DNA of 33,223 nucleotides from Ottowia flava (lineage in GTDB: Bacteria > Pseudomonadota > Gammaproteobacteria > Burkholderiales > Burkholderiaceae_C): the NCBI RefSeq assembly GCF_008017535.1, contig NZ_VRUA01000029.1, forward strand, positions 1 to 33,223. The letters are read 5' to 3'. Made by a program: the position numbers and the translations under genes. Under the pieces are notes generated by a model. The model worked only from the letters and a program-made list of their open reading frames with translations, searched no databases and was not told the DNA's origin. Position 1 is the stretch's first letter. Each line of letters begins with the position of its first letter. Positions 24,640 to 33,122 of the stretch are shown one piece after another.

Positions 24640-27600
24640 ATGACCGTTTCGCCCGACACCGCAGCGCCTGCCGCGCCCCTGAAGATATCGTTTCCCGACA
24701 ACCTGCCGGTGTCGGCCCGCCGCGCCGAGATCGAAGACGCGCTGCGCGCCCACCAGGTGATCATCGTGTGCGGCGAAACGGGTTCGGGCAAGACCACGCA
24801 GTTGCCCAAGATCGCACTGGCCATGGGCCGCGGGCGGCTGAACGCCAAGCCGGGTGAGCGCGGCCGCCTGATCGGCCACACGCAGCCGCGCCGCATCGCC
24901 GCGACCAGCGTGGCCAAGCGCATCGCCGACGAGCTGAACACGCCGCTGGGCGAGGTGGTGGGCTACAAGGTGCGTTTTGGCGACCGGCTGTCCAAAGACG
25001 CATCGGTCAAGCTGATGACGGACGGCATCTTGCTGGCCGAAACGCAGACCGACCCGCTGCTCAAAGCCTACGACACGATCATCATCGACGAGGCGCACGA
25101 GCGCAGCCTGAACATCGACTTTCTGCTGGGCTACATCCGGCAGATTCTGCCGCGCCGGCCGGATTTGAAGGTCATCGTGACCTCGGCCACGATCGATGCG
25201 GATCGGTTTGCCAAGCACTTTGAGGGGAAGAATGGTCCCGCGCCCGTTTTGATGGTGTCGGGCCGCACCTTTCCCGTCGAGCAGCGCTACCGCCCCTTCG
25301 AAGAATCGCGCGACCACGATCTGAACGACGCCATCGCCGATGCCGTGGACGAGCTGTGGGCGGGCGGCCTGGCGCCGGGCCGCCCCAAGCCAGGCACGGC
25401 CCCCTCGGGGGGCAGCGAAGACGCGCAGCGCGGAGCGTGGGGGCGAGTAGCTTCCGGCGACATCCTGGTCTTTCTGCCGGGCGAGCGCGAGATCCGCGAA
25501 GCCGCCGATCACCTGCGCAAACACCTCGCGCACAGCCCGGTGCTGCGCAGCGCCGAGGTGCTGCCGCTGTTCGCGCGCCTGTCGCAGGCCGAGCAGGACC
25601 GCGTTTTCGAGTCGCACGGCGCGCCGCGCATCGTGCTGGCCACCAACGTGGCCGAGACTTCGCTCACGGTGCCGGGCATCAAGTACGTGATCGACCCTGG
25701 CACGGCGCGCGTCAAGCGCTATAGCTACCGCAGCAAGGTGGAGCAGCTGCTGGTCGAGCCGGTGAGCCAGGCAGCGGCCAACCAGCGCGCCGGCCGGTGC
25801 GGGCGCGTGTCGGACGGCGTGTGCATCCGGCTGTACGACGAAAAGGACTTCAGCGGCCGCCCGCGCTTTACCGACCCGGAAATCCTTCGCTCGTCGCTGG
25901 CTGCCGTCATCCTGCGCATGAAAAGCCTGCACCTGGGCGGCGAAGGCGGCCGGGTAGAAGACTTCCCGTTCCTGGATGCGCCGTCAGGCCGCGCGATTGC
26001 CGACGGCTTTCAGCTGCTGCTGGAGTTGGGCGCGGTGGATGAGGCGCTGGAGTTGACGCCGCTGGGCCAGGAGCTGGCGCGCCTGCCGCTGGACCCGCGC
26101 GTGGGCCGCATGATCTTGGCCGGGCGCGAGCGTGGCGCATTGCGCGAAGTCCTGATCATCGCCGCCGCCTTGAGCGTGCAGGACGTGCGCGACCGGCCGA
26201 TGGACAGCCAAGCCCAGGCCGACCAGGCGCACGCCAAGTTCGACGACGAGAAGAGCGAATTCAGCGGCTACCTGCGTCTGTGGAAATGGCTGCACGACGC
26301 GCGCGGCGGCCAGGTCGTCAAGACCCGCGCCGAAATGGCGGCGCGCGAAGGCGGGCAGGGCGGCCAGCGCCGCACACCCGCCAACGTGGCCACGCTGCCG
26401 GTGGCGCAGCGCGCCGCCCTGGCACTCGCGCAGGCGCGTGATGCGCTATCGAAAGAGAAGCTGCCCGCGCAAGTGGCTGTAGGGCGGGAAGCACAAAACA
26501 CTTCAAACCACGGTGACGCGCCTGCACACAAGCTGAGCAACCGCCAGTGGGAAAACCTGCTGCGCCAGAACTTCATCAACATCCGCCGCGTGCGCGAATG
26601 GCGCGACATCCACACCCAACTGCACACCGTGGTGGCGGAGCACAAGTGGAAGGAAAACGCGCAGCCCGCCGGCTACGAGGCGCTGCACAAATCGCTGCTG
26701 ACGGGGCTGCTCGGCAACGTCGGCTGCAAGCTGGAAGGCGAAGACGCGCAAAGCGGCGAATACCTGGGCGCGCGCGGCATCAAGTTCTTCCGTCACCCGG
26801 GCGCGCACCTGTCGAAAAAGCCGGGCAAATGGATCGTCTGCGCCGAGCTGGTGGAAACCACGCGCCTGTTCGGCCGCGGTATTGCGGCGATCGAGCCGCA
26901 GTGGCTGGAAGAGGTGGGCGGGCATTTGCTGAAGACCCAACTGCTCGACCCGCATTGGGAAAAGAAAGCGCAGGACGTGGTCGCGCTGGAGCGCGCCACG
27001 CTGTACGGCCTGCTGGTCTACAACGGACGCCGCAAGAGCTTTGGCCAGGTCGACCCGGCGGGCGCGCGCGAGTTGTTCCTGCGCGAAGCGCTGGTCGGCG
27101 GCGAATGGCCGGAAGAATGGGCGCGCCGCCTGCCGTTTCTGGCCGATAACGCGCGCACCATCGCCAAGGTCGAAGAGCTGGAACACAAGAGCCGGCGCCA
27201 GGACGTGCTGGTCGACGACGAGCTGATCTACGCCTTCTACGACGCGCAGGTGCCCCGCGGCATCAGCAACGGGCGCGACTTTGAAAAATGGTGGCGCGAA
27301 ACCAGCCGTGCGCAGCCCACGCTGCTGCGCTTGACGCGCGAAGAACTGATGCGCCACGAAGCGGCCGGCATCACCACCAGCGCCTTCCCCAAGATGATCC
27401 GCCTGGGCGGCGTGGACTGCGCCGCGACCTACCTGCACGAACCCGGTGACGCCAAGGACGGCCTGACGGTGACGGTGCCGCTGTTCGTGCTGAACCAGGT
27501 CAGCGACGCGCGCGCCGAATGGCTGGTGCCCGGCATGCTCAAGGACAAGATCCAGGCGCTGCTGAAAAGCCTGCCGCAACGGCCGCGCAGCCGCTTCGTG

Positions 27601-28854
27601 CCGCTGCCGGAGAGCGCCGCGCGCCTGAACGAGACGCTGGGCACGCCCGAGGCCTTTGGCCACGGCAGCCTGGTCGACGCGCTGCTCAAGCAGGTGCGCG
27701 ACGCGACCAGCCTGGACGTCAAACGCACCGATTTCAAGCTGGACATGCTGCCGGCCCACCTGTTCATGAACTTCCGCGTGGTCGACGAGCATGGCCGCCA
27801 GCGCGGGCAGGGCCGCAACCTGGCCGCGCTGAAGGCCGAGCTGGGCGGCGAGGCGCGCGGCGCCTTCCAGGCCCTGGCAGGTCTGAAGGCGGCCAAGGTT
27901 GAGCTGGCCAGCCCAGGCAGCGACGATTATCAACAAAAACCCGCGCCAGCCCTACAACCACCTGCGCAAGCAGCTAGTAAATCAGAAGCAAGCAGCGCCG
28001 CCGTGGTTGACGCCCGTCACACGCGTTGGGACTTCGGCGAACTGCCCGAGCTGATGGAAATCCGCCGCAAGGGCCAGACGCTGGTCGGCTTCCCGGCGCT
28101 GACGGACGCGGGCGACGCGGTCACGATCGAGGTGTTTGACGAGCCCGAAGTCGCCGCCACACGCCACCGCGCCGGCCTGCGGCACCTGTTCGCGCTGCAG
28201 ATCAAGGACGCGCTGAAGTACCTTGAGAAAAACGTGCCCGACCTGCAGAAGATGGCCGTGGCTTACCTGCCGCTGGGCACGGCCGAAGAGCTGCGCCAGC
28301 AGATCATCGACGTCGCGCTGGACCGGGCCTTCCTGGGCGAGCCGCTGCCCGCGAACGAAGCCGACTTCACGCGCCGCGTGGACGAAGGCCGCGCGCGGCT
28401 GACGCTGATCGCCAACGAAGTCGCGCGCCTGGCCGGCGTGATCCTGACCGACTACGCCGCCGCCGCGCGCAAGATCAAGGACACTAAGAACGCGCCCGAC
28501 GCCACCAGGGACGCGGCCGAACAACTGCAACGCTTGATGCCGCGCCAGTTCTTGATCAACACCCCGTGGCCTGCGCTGCAGCACTTCGCGCGCTACCTGA
28601 AGGCCATCACCCTGCGCCTGGAAAAATTCCGCGCCGACCCCGCGCGCGACGCCCAGCGCATGGCCGAAGTGCGCGCGCAAGACCAGCGCTTTTGGCGCCT
28701 GGTGGCCGAACGCAAGGGCGTGCAGGACGCGCGCCTGCAAGAGCTGCGCTGGCTGCTGGAAGAGCTGCGCGTCAGCTTCTTCGCGCAAGAGCTGCGCACG
28801 CCGCAGCCGGTCAGCGTGAAGCGGCTGGAGAAGGTGTGGGGGCAGGTCGCTTGA
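24640..28854 (+). CDS. hrpA: ATP-dependent RNA helicase HrpA
   Basis: This 1404-residue DEAH-box helicase is about 100 residues longer than E. coli HrpA. Motif I GETGSGKT is at residues 45-52 and motif II DEAH at 150-153. SATID is motif III, and ANQRAGRCGRVSDGVC is motif VI. The winged-helix/ratchet, OB-fold and the long DUF3418-type C-terminal region follow. Three stretches absent from the family look repeat-derived: residues about 252-271, 602-624 and 1097-1116. All keep the frame open. HrpA acts on RNA and stalled ribosomes in the cytosol. The ATG at 24640 is supported by the -10 box just upstream and by family alignment; an earlier in-frame ATG at 24352 lies antisense to the cupin gene. 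Confidence 0.93.
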   Translation: MTVSPDTAAPAAPLKISFPDNLPVSARRAEIEDALRAHQVIIVCGETGSGKTTQLPKIALAMGRGRLNAKPGERGRLIGHTQPRRIAATSVAKRIADELNTPLGEVVGYKVRFGDRLSKDASVKLMTDGILLAETQTDPLLKAYDTIIIDEAHERSLNIDFLLGYIRQILPRRPDLKVIVTSATIDADRFAKHFEGKNGPAPVLMVSGRTFPVEQRYRPFEESRDHDLNDAIADAVDELWAGGLAPGRPKPGTAPSGGSEDAQRGAWGRVASGDILVFLPGEREIREAADHLRKHLAHSPVLRSAEVLPLFARLSQAEQDRVFESHGAPRIVLATNVAETSLTVPGIKYVIDPGTARVKRYSYRSKVEQLLVEPVSQAAANQRAGRCGRVSDGVCIRLYDEKDFSGRPRFTDPEILRSSLAAVILRMKSLHLGGEGGRVEDFPFLDAPSGRAIADGFQLLLELGAVDEALELTPLGQELARLPLDPRVGRMILAGRERGALREVLIIAAALSVQDVRDRPMDSQAQADQAHAKFDDEKSEFSGYLRLWKWLHDARGGQVVKTRAEMAAREGGQGGQRRTPANVATLPVAQRAALALAQARDALSKEKLPAQVAVGREAQNTSNHGDAPAHKLSNRQWENLLRQNFINIRRVREWRDIHTQLHTVVAEHKWKENAQPAGYEALHKSLLTGLLGNVGCKLEGEDAQSGEYLGARGIKFFRHPGAHLSKKPGKWIVCAELVETTRLFGRGIAAIEPQWLEEVGGHLLKTQLLDPHWEKKAQDVVALERATLYGLLVYNGRRKSFGQVDPAGARELFLREALVGGEWPEEWARRLPFLADNARTIAKVEELEHKSRRQDVLVDDELIYAFYDAQVPRGISNGRDFEKWWRETSRAQPTLLRLTREELMRHEAAGITTSAFPKMIRLGGVDCAATYLHEPGDAKDGLTVTVPLFVLNQVSDARAEWLVPGMLKDKIQALLKSLPQRPRSRFVPLPESAARLNETLGTPEAFGHGSLVDALLKQVRDATSLDVKRTDFKLDMLPAHLFMNFRVVDEHGRQRGQGRNLAALKAELGGEARGAFQALAGLKAAKVELASPGSDDYQQKPAPALQPPAQAASKSEASSAAVVDARHTRWDFGELPELMEIRRKGQTLVGFPALTDAGDAVTIEVFDEPEVAATRHRAGLRHLFALQIKDALKYLEKNVPDLQKMAVAYLPLGTAEELRQQIIDVALDRAFLGEPLPANEADFTRRVDEGRARLTLIANEVARLAGVILTDYAAAARKIKDTKNAPDATRDAAEQLQRLMPRQFLINTPWPALQHFARYLKAITLRLEKFRADPARDAQRMAEVRAQDQRFWRLVAERKGVQDARLQELRWLLEELRVSFFAQELRTPQPVSVKRLEKVWGQVA
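25394..25452. repeat. Repeat-derived in-frame insertion 1 in hrpA
   Basis: CCCCCTCGGGGGGCAGCGAA followed by GCGCGGAGCGTGGGGGCGAG. It resembles a GC-rich interspersed repeat that I recall from Comamonadaceae intergenic DNA. It is translated as APSGGSEDAQRGAWGR between LWAGGLA and GDILVFLPG, where HrpA homologues have only a short linker. Confidence 0.65.
26444..26509. repeat. Interspersed repeat, copy 8, inside hrpA
   Basis: CGCTATCGAAAGAGAAGCTG, then CAAGTGGCTGTAGGGCGGGAAG and ACAAAACACTTCAAA, matching copy 1 in order and orientation. Translated in frame within hrpA as LSKEKLPAQVAVGREAQNTS. Confidence 0.75.
27930..27985. repeat. Interspersed repeat, copy 9, inside hrpA
   Basis: CAACAAAAACCCGCGCCAGC, then CCTACAACCACCTGCGCAAG and CAGCTAGTAAATCAG, the inverted orientation relative to copy 8. 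Translated in frame as QQKPAPALQPPAQAASKSE. Confidence 0.8.
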
Positions 28855-29195
28855 CCCAGTCCGACGTGCTGTCTCGCGCGGTGGCGCACAGTTGCCGAAA
28901 CCGCGACGAAGTCATGCGCAGCGACGCATGCGCCTGTTTTCATTGCTTTGTGCGGTTTGAGGCACACGCGATTCGGTTGTGGACGGACAGCGAGGATCCG
29001 CGCGACGACGACCCCGGAGCGCTGCGCGACGACGCGTCTCCCTTTCCGGGGGCGACGGCATGCTGTCCAGCGTGTGGCTACGATTCGGTGATCGGCTCCG
29101 CCAGTGGGTTCGCGCTCGACATCGATTTTTTGCGTCAGTTGCGCACCCATTGGCACCGAGCAGCGCCAGGTGATGACCACGATTGCCGGACTTGA
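28851..29195 (+). CDS. Small zinc-ribbon protein of unknown function
   Basis: This 114-residue protein has two cysteine clusters, C27-x-C29-x2-C32 (CACFHC) and C72-x2-C75-G (CPACGYDSVIGSASGF), followed by DIDFLRQLRTHW. The pattern of an N-terminal CxxC, a distant CPxCGxDSVIG, and an end helix before HW matches a small cytoplasmic protein family that I recognise from other bacteria but cannot name functionally. Zinc binding is expected. The TTG start at 28851 overlaps the hrpA stop (TTGA), so it is translationally coupled to hrpA. GTG at 28866 is an alternative. The ATG at 28914 would cut away conserved N-terminal residues. Confidence 0.7.
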   Translation: MTQSDVLSRAVAHSCRNRDEVMRSDACACFHCFVRFEAHAIRLWTDSEDPRDDDPGALRDDASPFPGATACCPACGYDSVIGSASGFALDIDFLRQLRTHWHRAAPGDDHDCRT

Positions 29196-29228
29196 GCGGC
29201 TCCGCAAGCGGGTGAGGGCGGTCACCCA

Positions 29229-29517
29229 ATGCTGACTGTTGCGGCGGTCGTCCTGCTGTCGATGCTGTCCTGCGCGATGCAGTTTGCGTTGGAAATCGCG
29301 CTGGGCAACATCAGGCATGTGGAACAGGGCCGCCCACCCAAGGCCGGTGCTGCCGATGGTGCCGCTGACCTACGTCGTCGCGCTGTGGCTGGCGTCGCGC
29401 TACTTCCCGAGCGCTGGGCCCGCCGTGGTCTATGCGTGGGGCGGCGTGTCCATCCTGGTTCGCCTGGCGCTGCTGGTTCGTGCGCGCGGACGCTTGCGCA
29501 AGATGACGGATGGCTGA
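29229..29517 (+). pseudogene. Small membrane protein with a one-base frameshift
   Basis: From the ATG at 29229 (GAGGGCGG upstream), the frame gives MLTVAAVVLLSMLSCAMQFA and continues to GRPPK, a first hydrophobic helix and a loop. After one extra base near 29343 the other frame continues smoothly as PVLPMVPLTYVVALWLASRYF, then VVYAWGGVSILVRLALLVRA, giving two more helices and a basic end. Joined, this is a normal-looking three-helix inner-membrane protein of about 95 residues. The family is not recognised. As written, neither frame encodes the full protein. Genuine decay or a one-base sequence error are both possible. Confidence 0.6.
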
Positions 29518-29716
29518 GACGCTGAGCGTCGGCGACCAACGCGTAGCCAAGGCGCTGCCTCGACGGGCAGGAAAGCGTGCGCTTGGGGTGCCGGATCGCT
29601 GTGATTTCCGCGTCTGTCCTACGTCTTTCGATGGGTGCGGCTGGCGCGGCGCGCTCGGCCGGAAGCGCGAGATACCCGCATACTGCTCCCATCGCCGCAC
29701 CCATCAAGGACGCACC

Positions 29717-30358
29717 ATGCCCGTCGAAACCGTCAAGTCGGACAGCTGCACGATCGAATTTCACAGCGAACGCTGCATCCATGCCCGCAACTGCGTGCTC
29801 AGTCGGCCGGACGTGTTCGTGCCCAACGTGCAGGGCGCATGGATCCACCCGGAGCGCGCGACGGCCGAGCAGGTGCTGGAGCTGGCGCACAACTGCCCGT
29901 CGGGCGCGATCCAGTGCAAAAGGCCCGACGGCAGTGCACTGGAAACCGCGCCTGAGGTCAACACCGTCCGAGTGCGTGAAAACGGTCCGTTGGCGTTTCA
30001 CGCGCCTCTGGACGTCGCGCAAGACGCGGTCGGTTTTCACGCCACGCTGTGCCGCTGCGGGGCATCGCAGTCCAAGCCGTACTGCGACGGCAGCCACAAC
30101 AGCAGCGGCTTTCAGGCGACGGGCGAACCGCCGACGAAGCCTTCCGAGGCGCTGCCTCAGCGCGACGGCCCGTTGACGGTAACGCCGACGAAGAATGGGC
30201 CGCTGCATGTGCAAGGCTCGCTGGAAGTGGTCAGTGGCACGGGCCGCACCGTCAACCGCGTGACCGACACCTGGCTGTGCCGCTGCGGGCATTCGCAGAA
30301 CAAGCCTTTCTGTGACGGCAGCCACGCCAAATTCGGGTTTCAGGCGGACGGCGTCTGA
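29717..30358 (+). CDS. CDGSH iron-sulfur protein with N-terminal 4Fe-4S-like domain
   Basis: This 213-residue protein has three modules. Residues about 10-70 form a monocluster ferredoxin-like domain (RCIHARNC, PWI-like AWIHPERA, NCPSGAIQ; C20, C26, C60). Two CDGSH domains follow, each with the C-x-C-x8-C-x3-H ligand set: C112, C114, C123, H127 and C188, C190, C199, H203. CDGSH (mitoNEET-type) clusters are redox-active and labile; the bacterial proteins are thought to act in electron transfer or Fe-S handling. AAGGA precedes the ATG at 29717, and an upstream extension of the frame has no start signal. It stands alone between the broken membrane-protein gene and guaA. Confidence 0.9.
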   Translation: MPVETVKSDSCTIEFHSERCIHARNCVLSRPDVFVPNVQGAWIHPERATAEQVLELAHNCPSGAIQCKRPDGSALETAPEVNTVRVRENGPLAFHAPLDVAQDAVGFHATLCRCGASQSKPYCDGSHNSSGFQATGEPPTKPSEALPQRDGPLTVTPTKNGPLHVQGSLEVVSGTGRTVNRVTDTWLCRCGHSQNKPFCDGSHAKFGFQADGV

Positions 30359-30495
30359 GTGGGCCGCTGGCTGCTCGGTATGTGACGTGGCAAGCGGTAG
30401 GCAGGGCATCCAGCGGGCGGACTGCGACACCGCCTGCAACCCGATTCCCATGGACGGACTTGCCACAACAGCCACGAAGCCTGCTGTGAGCGCGG

Positions 30496-30556
30496 TTTAA
30501 TGCTATTTATTAGATAGCTGCCCGCGCTGATCCACAGCGGGCCAGCGCTTGATTTG
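30496..30556. repeat. Interspersed repeat, copy 10
   Basis: AATGCTATTTATTAGATAGC, then TGCCCGCGCTGATCCACAGC and GGGCCAGCGCTTGATT. It lies in the 265-bp gap upstream of guaA and ends at a TAGAAT -10-like box (30557-30562), so guaA transcription may start at its border. Confidence 0.7.
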
Positions 30557-30623
30557 GCGTAGAATATCGGGTTTTCCCGGTCAGGGCCCCGCCGGCTCGT
30601 CCGCAACCCATAGCCTCCGCGCC

Positions 30624-32240
30624 ATGTCCCACGACAAGATCCTCATCCTCGATTTCGGCTCCCAGGTCACGCAGCTGATCGCGCGCCGCGTGCGTGAAGC
30701 GCATGTGCTGAGCGAAGTCCATCCCTGCGACGTGAGCAGCGAGTGGGTGCGCGAGTACGCCAAGGACGGGCACCTGAAGGGCATCATCCTGTCCGGCAGC
30801 CACGCCAGCGTGTACGAGGTGGACGACAAGGCGCCGGACGCTGTCTTCGAACTGGGCGTGCCGGTGCTGGGCATCTGCTACGGCATGCAGACCATGGCGC
30901 AGCAGCTGGGGGGCAAGGTCGAAGGCTCCCATCAGCGCGAGTTTGGTTACGCCGAAGTGCGGGCGCGCGGTCACACCGACCTACTGAAAGACATCGCCGA
31001 CTTCACCACGCTCGAAGGCCACGGCATGCTGAAGGTGTGGATGAGCCATGGCGACAAGGTGACCGAATTGCCGCCAGGCTTCAAGCTGATGGCCAGCACC
31101 GACAGCTGCCCCATCGCCGGCATGGCGGACGAGGCGCGCCATTTCTACGGCGTGCAGTTCCACCCCGAAGTGACCCACACGATCCAGGGCGCGGCGGTGT
31201 TGCAGCGTTTCGTGCGCGAGATCTGCGGCGCCAAGCCGGACTGGATCATGAAGGACCACATCGAAGAAGCGGTGCAGAAGATCCGCGAACAGGTGGGCGA
31301 TGAGGAAGTCATCCTGGGCCTATCGGGTGGGGTTGATTCGTCGGTGGCAGCTGCGCTGATTCACCGCGCCATTGGCGACCAGCTCACCTGCGTCTTTGTC
31401 GACCACGGCCTGCTGCGCCTGGACGAAGGCAAGATGGTGATGGAGATGTTTGCCGGCAAGCTGCACGCGCGCGTCATCCACGTGGACGCCAGCGAGCAGT
31501 TCCTCGGCCACCTCCAAGGCGTGGCGGACCCCGAACAGAAGCGCAAGATCATCGGCCGCGAATTCGTGGAAGTCTTCAAGGCCGAGGCGGCCAAGCTGAA
31601 AGCCGGCGGGCAGGGCCACAAGGGGGCGACCTTTTTGGCCCAAGGCACGATCTACCCCGACGTGATCGAGTCCGGCGGCGCCAAGAGCAAAAAGGCCGTC
31701 ACCATCAAGAGCCACCACAACGTGGGCGGCCTGCCGGAACAGTTGGGCCTGAAGCTGCTGGAGCCGCTGCGCGACCTGTTCAAGGACGAGGTGCGCGAGC
31801 TGGGCGTAGCCCTGGGCTTGCCACCCGAAATGGTCTATCGGCACCCGTTCCCAGGCCCAGGCCTGGGCGTGCGCATCTTGGGCGAGGTGAAGAAGGAATA
31901 CGCCGACCTGCTGCGCCGTGCGGACGCCATCTTCATCGAAGAGCTGCGCAACTTCCGCGATGAAGCCACCGGCAAGACCTGGTACGACCTGACCAGCCAG
32001 GCCTTCACCGTGTTCCTGCCGGTCAAGAGCGTGGGCGTGATGGGCGACGGCCGCACCTACGACTACGTCGTGGCCCTGCGCGCCGTGCAGACCAGCGATT
32101 TCATGACCGCCGACTGGGCGGAACTGCCGTATGCGCTCCTGAAGAAAGTGTCGGGCAGGGTGATCAACGAAGTGCGCGGCATCAACCGCGTCACCTACGA
32201 CGTCAGCTCCAAACCGCCGGCGACGATCGAGTGGGAGTGA
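30624..32240 (+). CDS. guaA: GMP synthase (glutamine-hydrolysing)
   Basis: This 538-residue enzyme converts XMP to GMP using ATP and glutamine, the last step of GMP synthesis. The N-terminal class I glutaminase domain has the nucleophile C85 in GICYGMQ and the His-Glu of FHPEVTH. The ATP-pyrophosphatase domain has the PP-loop SGGVDSS (residues 234-240). The C-terminal dimerisation domain ends [16 protein letters not shown], the universal GuaA ending. The ATG at 30624 begins the conserved [14 protein letters not shown]. guaB, its usual neighbour, is not upstream here. The 3' end of guaA is a known integration site for genomic islands, and the sequence character changes right after this stop codon. 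Confidence 0.97.
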   Translation: MSHDKILILDFGSQVTQLIARRVREAHVLSEVHPCDVSSEWVREYAKDGHLKGIILSGSHASVYEVDDKAPDAVFELGVPVLGICYGMQTMAQQLGGKVEGSHQREFGYAEVRARGHTDLLKDIADFTTLEGHGMLKVWMSHGDKVTELPPGFKLMASTDSCPIAGMADEARHFYGVQFHPEVTHTIQGAAVLQRFVREICGAKPDWIMKDHIEEAVQKIREQVGDEEVILGLSGGVDSSVAAALIHRAIGDQLTCVFVDHGLLRLDEGKMVMEMFAGKLHARVIHVDASEQFLGHLQGVADPEQKRKIIGREFVEVFKAEAAKLKAGGQGHKGATFLAQGTIYPDVIESGGAKSKKAVTIKSHHNVGGLPEQLGLKLLEPLRDLFKDEVRELGVALGLPPEMVYRHPFPGPGLGVRILGEVKKEYADLLRRADAIFIEELRNFRDEATGKTWYDLTSQAFTVFLPVKSVGVMGDGRTYDYVVALRAVQTSDFMTADWAELPYALLKKVSGRVINEVRGINRVTYDVSSKPPATIEWE

Positions 32241-32301
32241 GAATTGTCCTCTAAGTTATTAATTTATAAGGAAATATTTTTCACCAAGCTCGCGTTTGAT
32301 A

Positions 32302-32321
32302 CCATCATTGATGGTATTTTT
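32302..32321 (+). terminator. Terminator-like hairpin after guaA
   Basis: ATACCATCA and TGATGGTAT form a perfect dyad (19 bp, one central base, 32299-32317), directly followed by TTTTT on the plus strand. It lies 60 bp past the guaA stop. As RNA it gives an 8-bp stem with a 3-nt loop. It belongs to a group of GATACCA motifs that continues to 32483, so it may double as a protein-binding site. Confidence 0.6.
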
Positions 32322-32323
32322 GC

Positions 32324-32483
32324 TGGTATCGATTGATCGATAAATTGCTCAATGCCTCGATACCATCACGTTCTGGATGTGCGTCCCAAATGGGCGCACG
32401 AAAAAACTGAGCTGTGGCAACCAGTTGCAGTCGATCTGCTGGTATTGAACTCCACAATTTTGCCTGTCATTTGATACCAGCAG
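32324..32483. promoter_or_regulatory. AT-rich region with repeated GATACCA/TGGTATC motifs
   Basis: GATACCA or its complement TGGTAT(C/T) occurs at 32298, 32312, 32324, 32359, 32440 and 32473. The pair CTGCTGGTAT (32437-32446) and ATACCAGCAG (32474-32483) is a 10-bp inverted repeat ending just before the next gene's start. TATCGAT-TG-ATCGATA (32327-32342) is another dyad. The stretch differs from the GC-rich chromosome. It may be an operator array for the next gene or part of an island attachment region. Confidence 0.5.
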
Positions 32484-32492
32484 CCCGCTGAT

Positions 32493-33056
32493 ATGACGAT
32501 CAACACTCAGGCTTTCAGCGCATCCGAGTGGATCGCAAGGAATACACGCGGCGGCGTACACATCACCGCTGAGACACAAACCGCGGTGTCGAACTTCACG
32601 ACGATGTGGAACTTCTTTGAAAGCGCTCTGTGCGAGAACCGCGCATCTGTTGCCGCGTTCGAGAAGTTGATGAGCAGGTGTCAGCCTGATGCCTTTCCCA
32701 AAGACATCGCGCACACGCTAGTAGAGTGCATCACCTTTTGGCGTTTTCGCTATCGCACTCCTCACGGATTCGGTGACAGGTTCTCGAACTTGCACTTTCG
32801 GAAATCGGATAGAAGGGATCTGGTCGAGTCCGTTCTTTCCTCAGATACCGCTCCAGCAGCGGACGAGTTGCTTGCCTTGATGATCATCGTCTACAGGATA
32901 CGGAACAATCTTTTCCATGGCCTTAAGTCGTTTGAGAAGTTGAACGAGCAAACCAAAAATTTGGACAACGCTAGTCGATGTATGGCTGCAATCTTGACCG
33001 TCGTTCCCTCGGCCATCGTTCATCCAGAGAGACAACTACAACTGGCAAACGCATAG
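32493..33056 (+). CDS. Hypothetical protein with HEPN-like R-x4-H motif
   Basis: This 187-residue, mainly helical protein has no signal peptide or membrane segment. The segment IIVYRIRNNLFHG places R137-N and H142 in the R-x4-H arrangement used by HEPN ribonucleases, including the usual polar residue after the arginine and the FHG context. The rest (helices around 35-85 and 120-170) fits a HEPN-type helical bundle. HEPN proteins are common in toxin-antitoxin and phage-defence systems. Assignment rests on one motif and the fold guess, so it is tentative. Codon and base use are clearly less GC-rich than the neighbours, a sign of transfer. No ribosome-binding site is visible before the ATG. Confidence 0.6.
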   Translation: MTINTQAFSASEWIARNTRGGVHITAETQTAVSNFTTMWNFFESALCENRASVAAFEKLMSRCQPDAFPKDIAHTLVECITFWRFRYRTPHGFGDRFSNLHFRKSDRRDLVESVLSSDTAPAADELLALMIIVYRIRNNLFHGLKSFEKLNEQTKNLDNASRCMAAILTVVPSAIVHPERQLQLANA

Positions 33057-33122
33057 TCAGATCCGTGTCGCGGGCACTCCTACGTCCGGCCTGCACAGGG
33101 GTAGGCGCCTGCGAAAGGGTAG
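33057..33122. other. Short stretch between the HEPN-like gene and the transposase end
   Basis: GC content rises again here. It probably contains the terminal inverted repeat of the insertion sequence at the right edge; a candidate terminus starts with TGTCGCGGGCACTCC near 33067. The other end lies outside the window, so the repeat cannot be confirmed. Confidence 0.3.

Noticed and set aside
29518-29530. GACGCT-G-AGCGTC palindrome after the membrane-protein gene
   Set aside because: Short, GC-rich, no T-run and no clear promoter context; likely to occur by chance.
30534-30562. A full sigma-70 promoter for guaA
   Set aside because: The TAGAAT -10 is plausible but no -35 box was found at 16-18 bp spacing.
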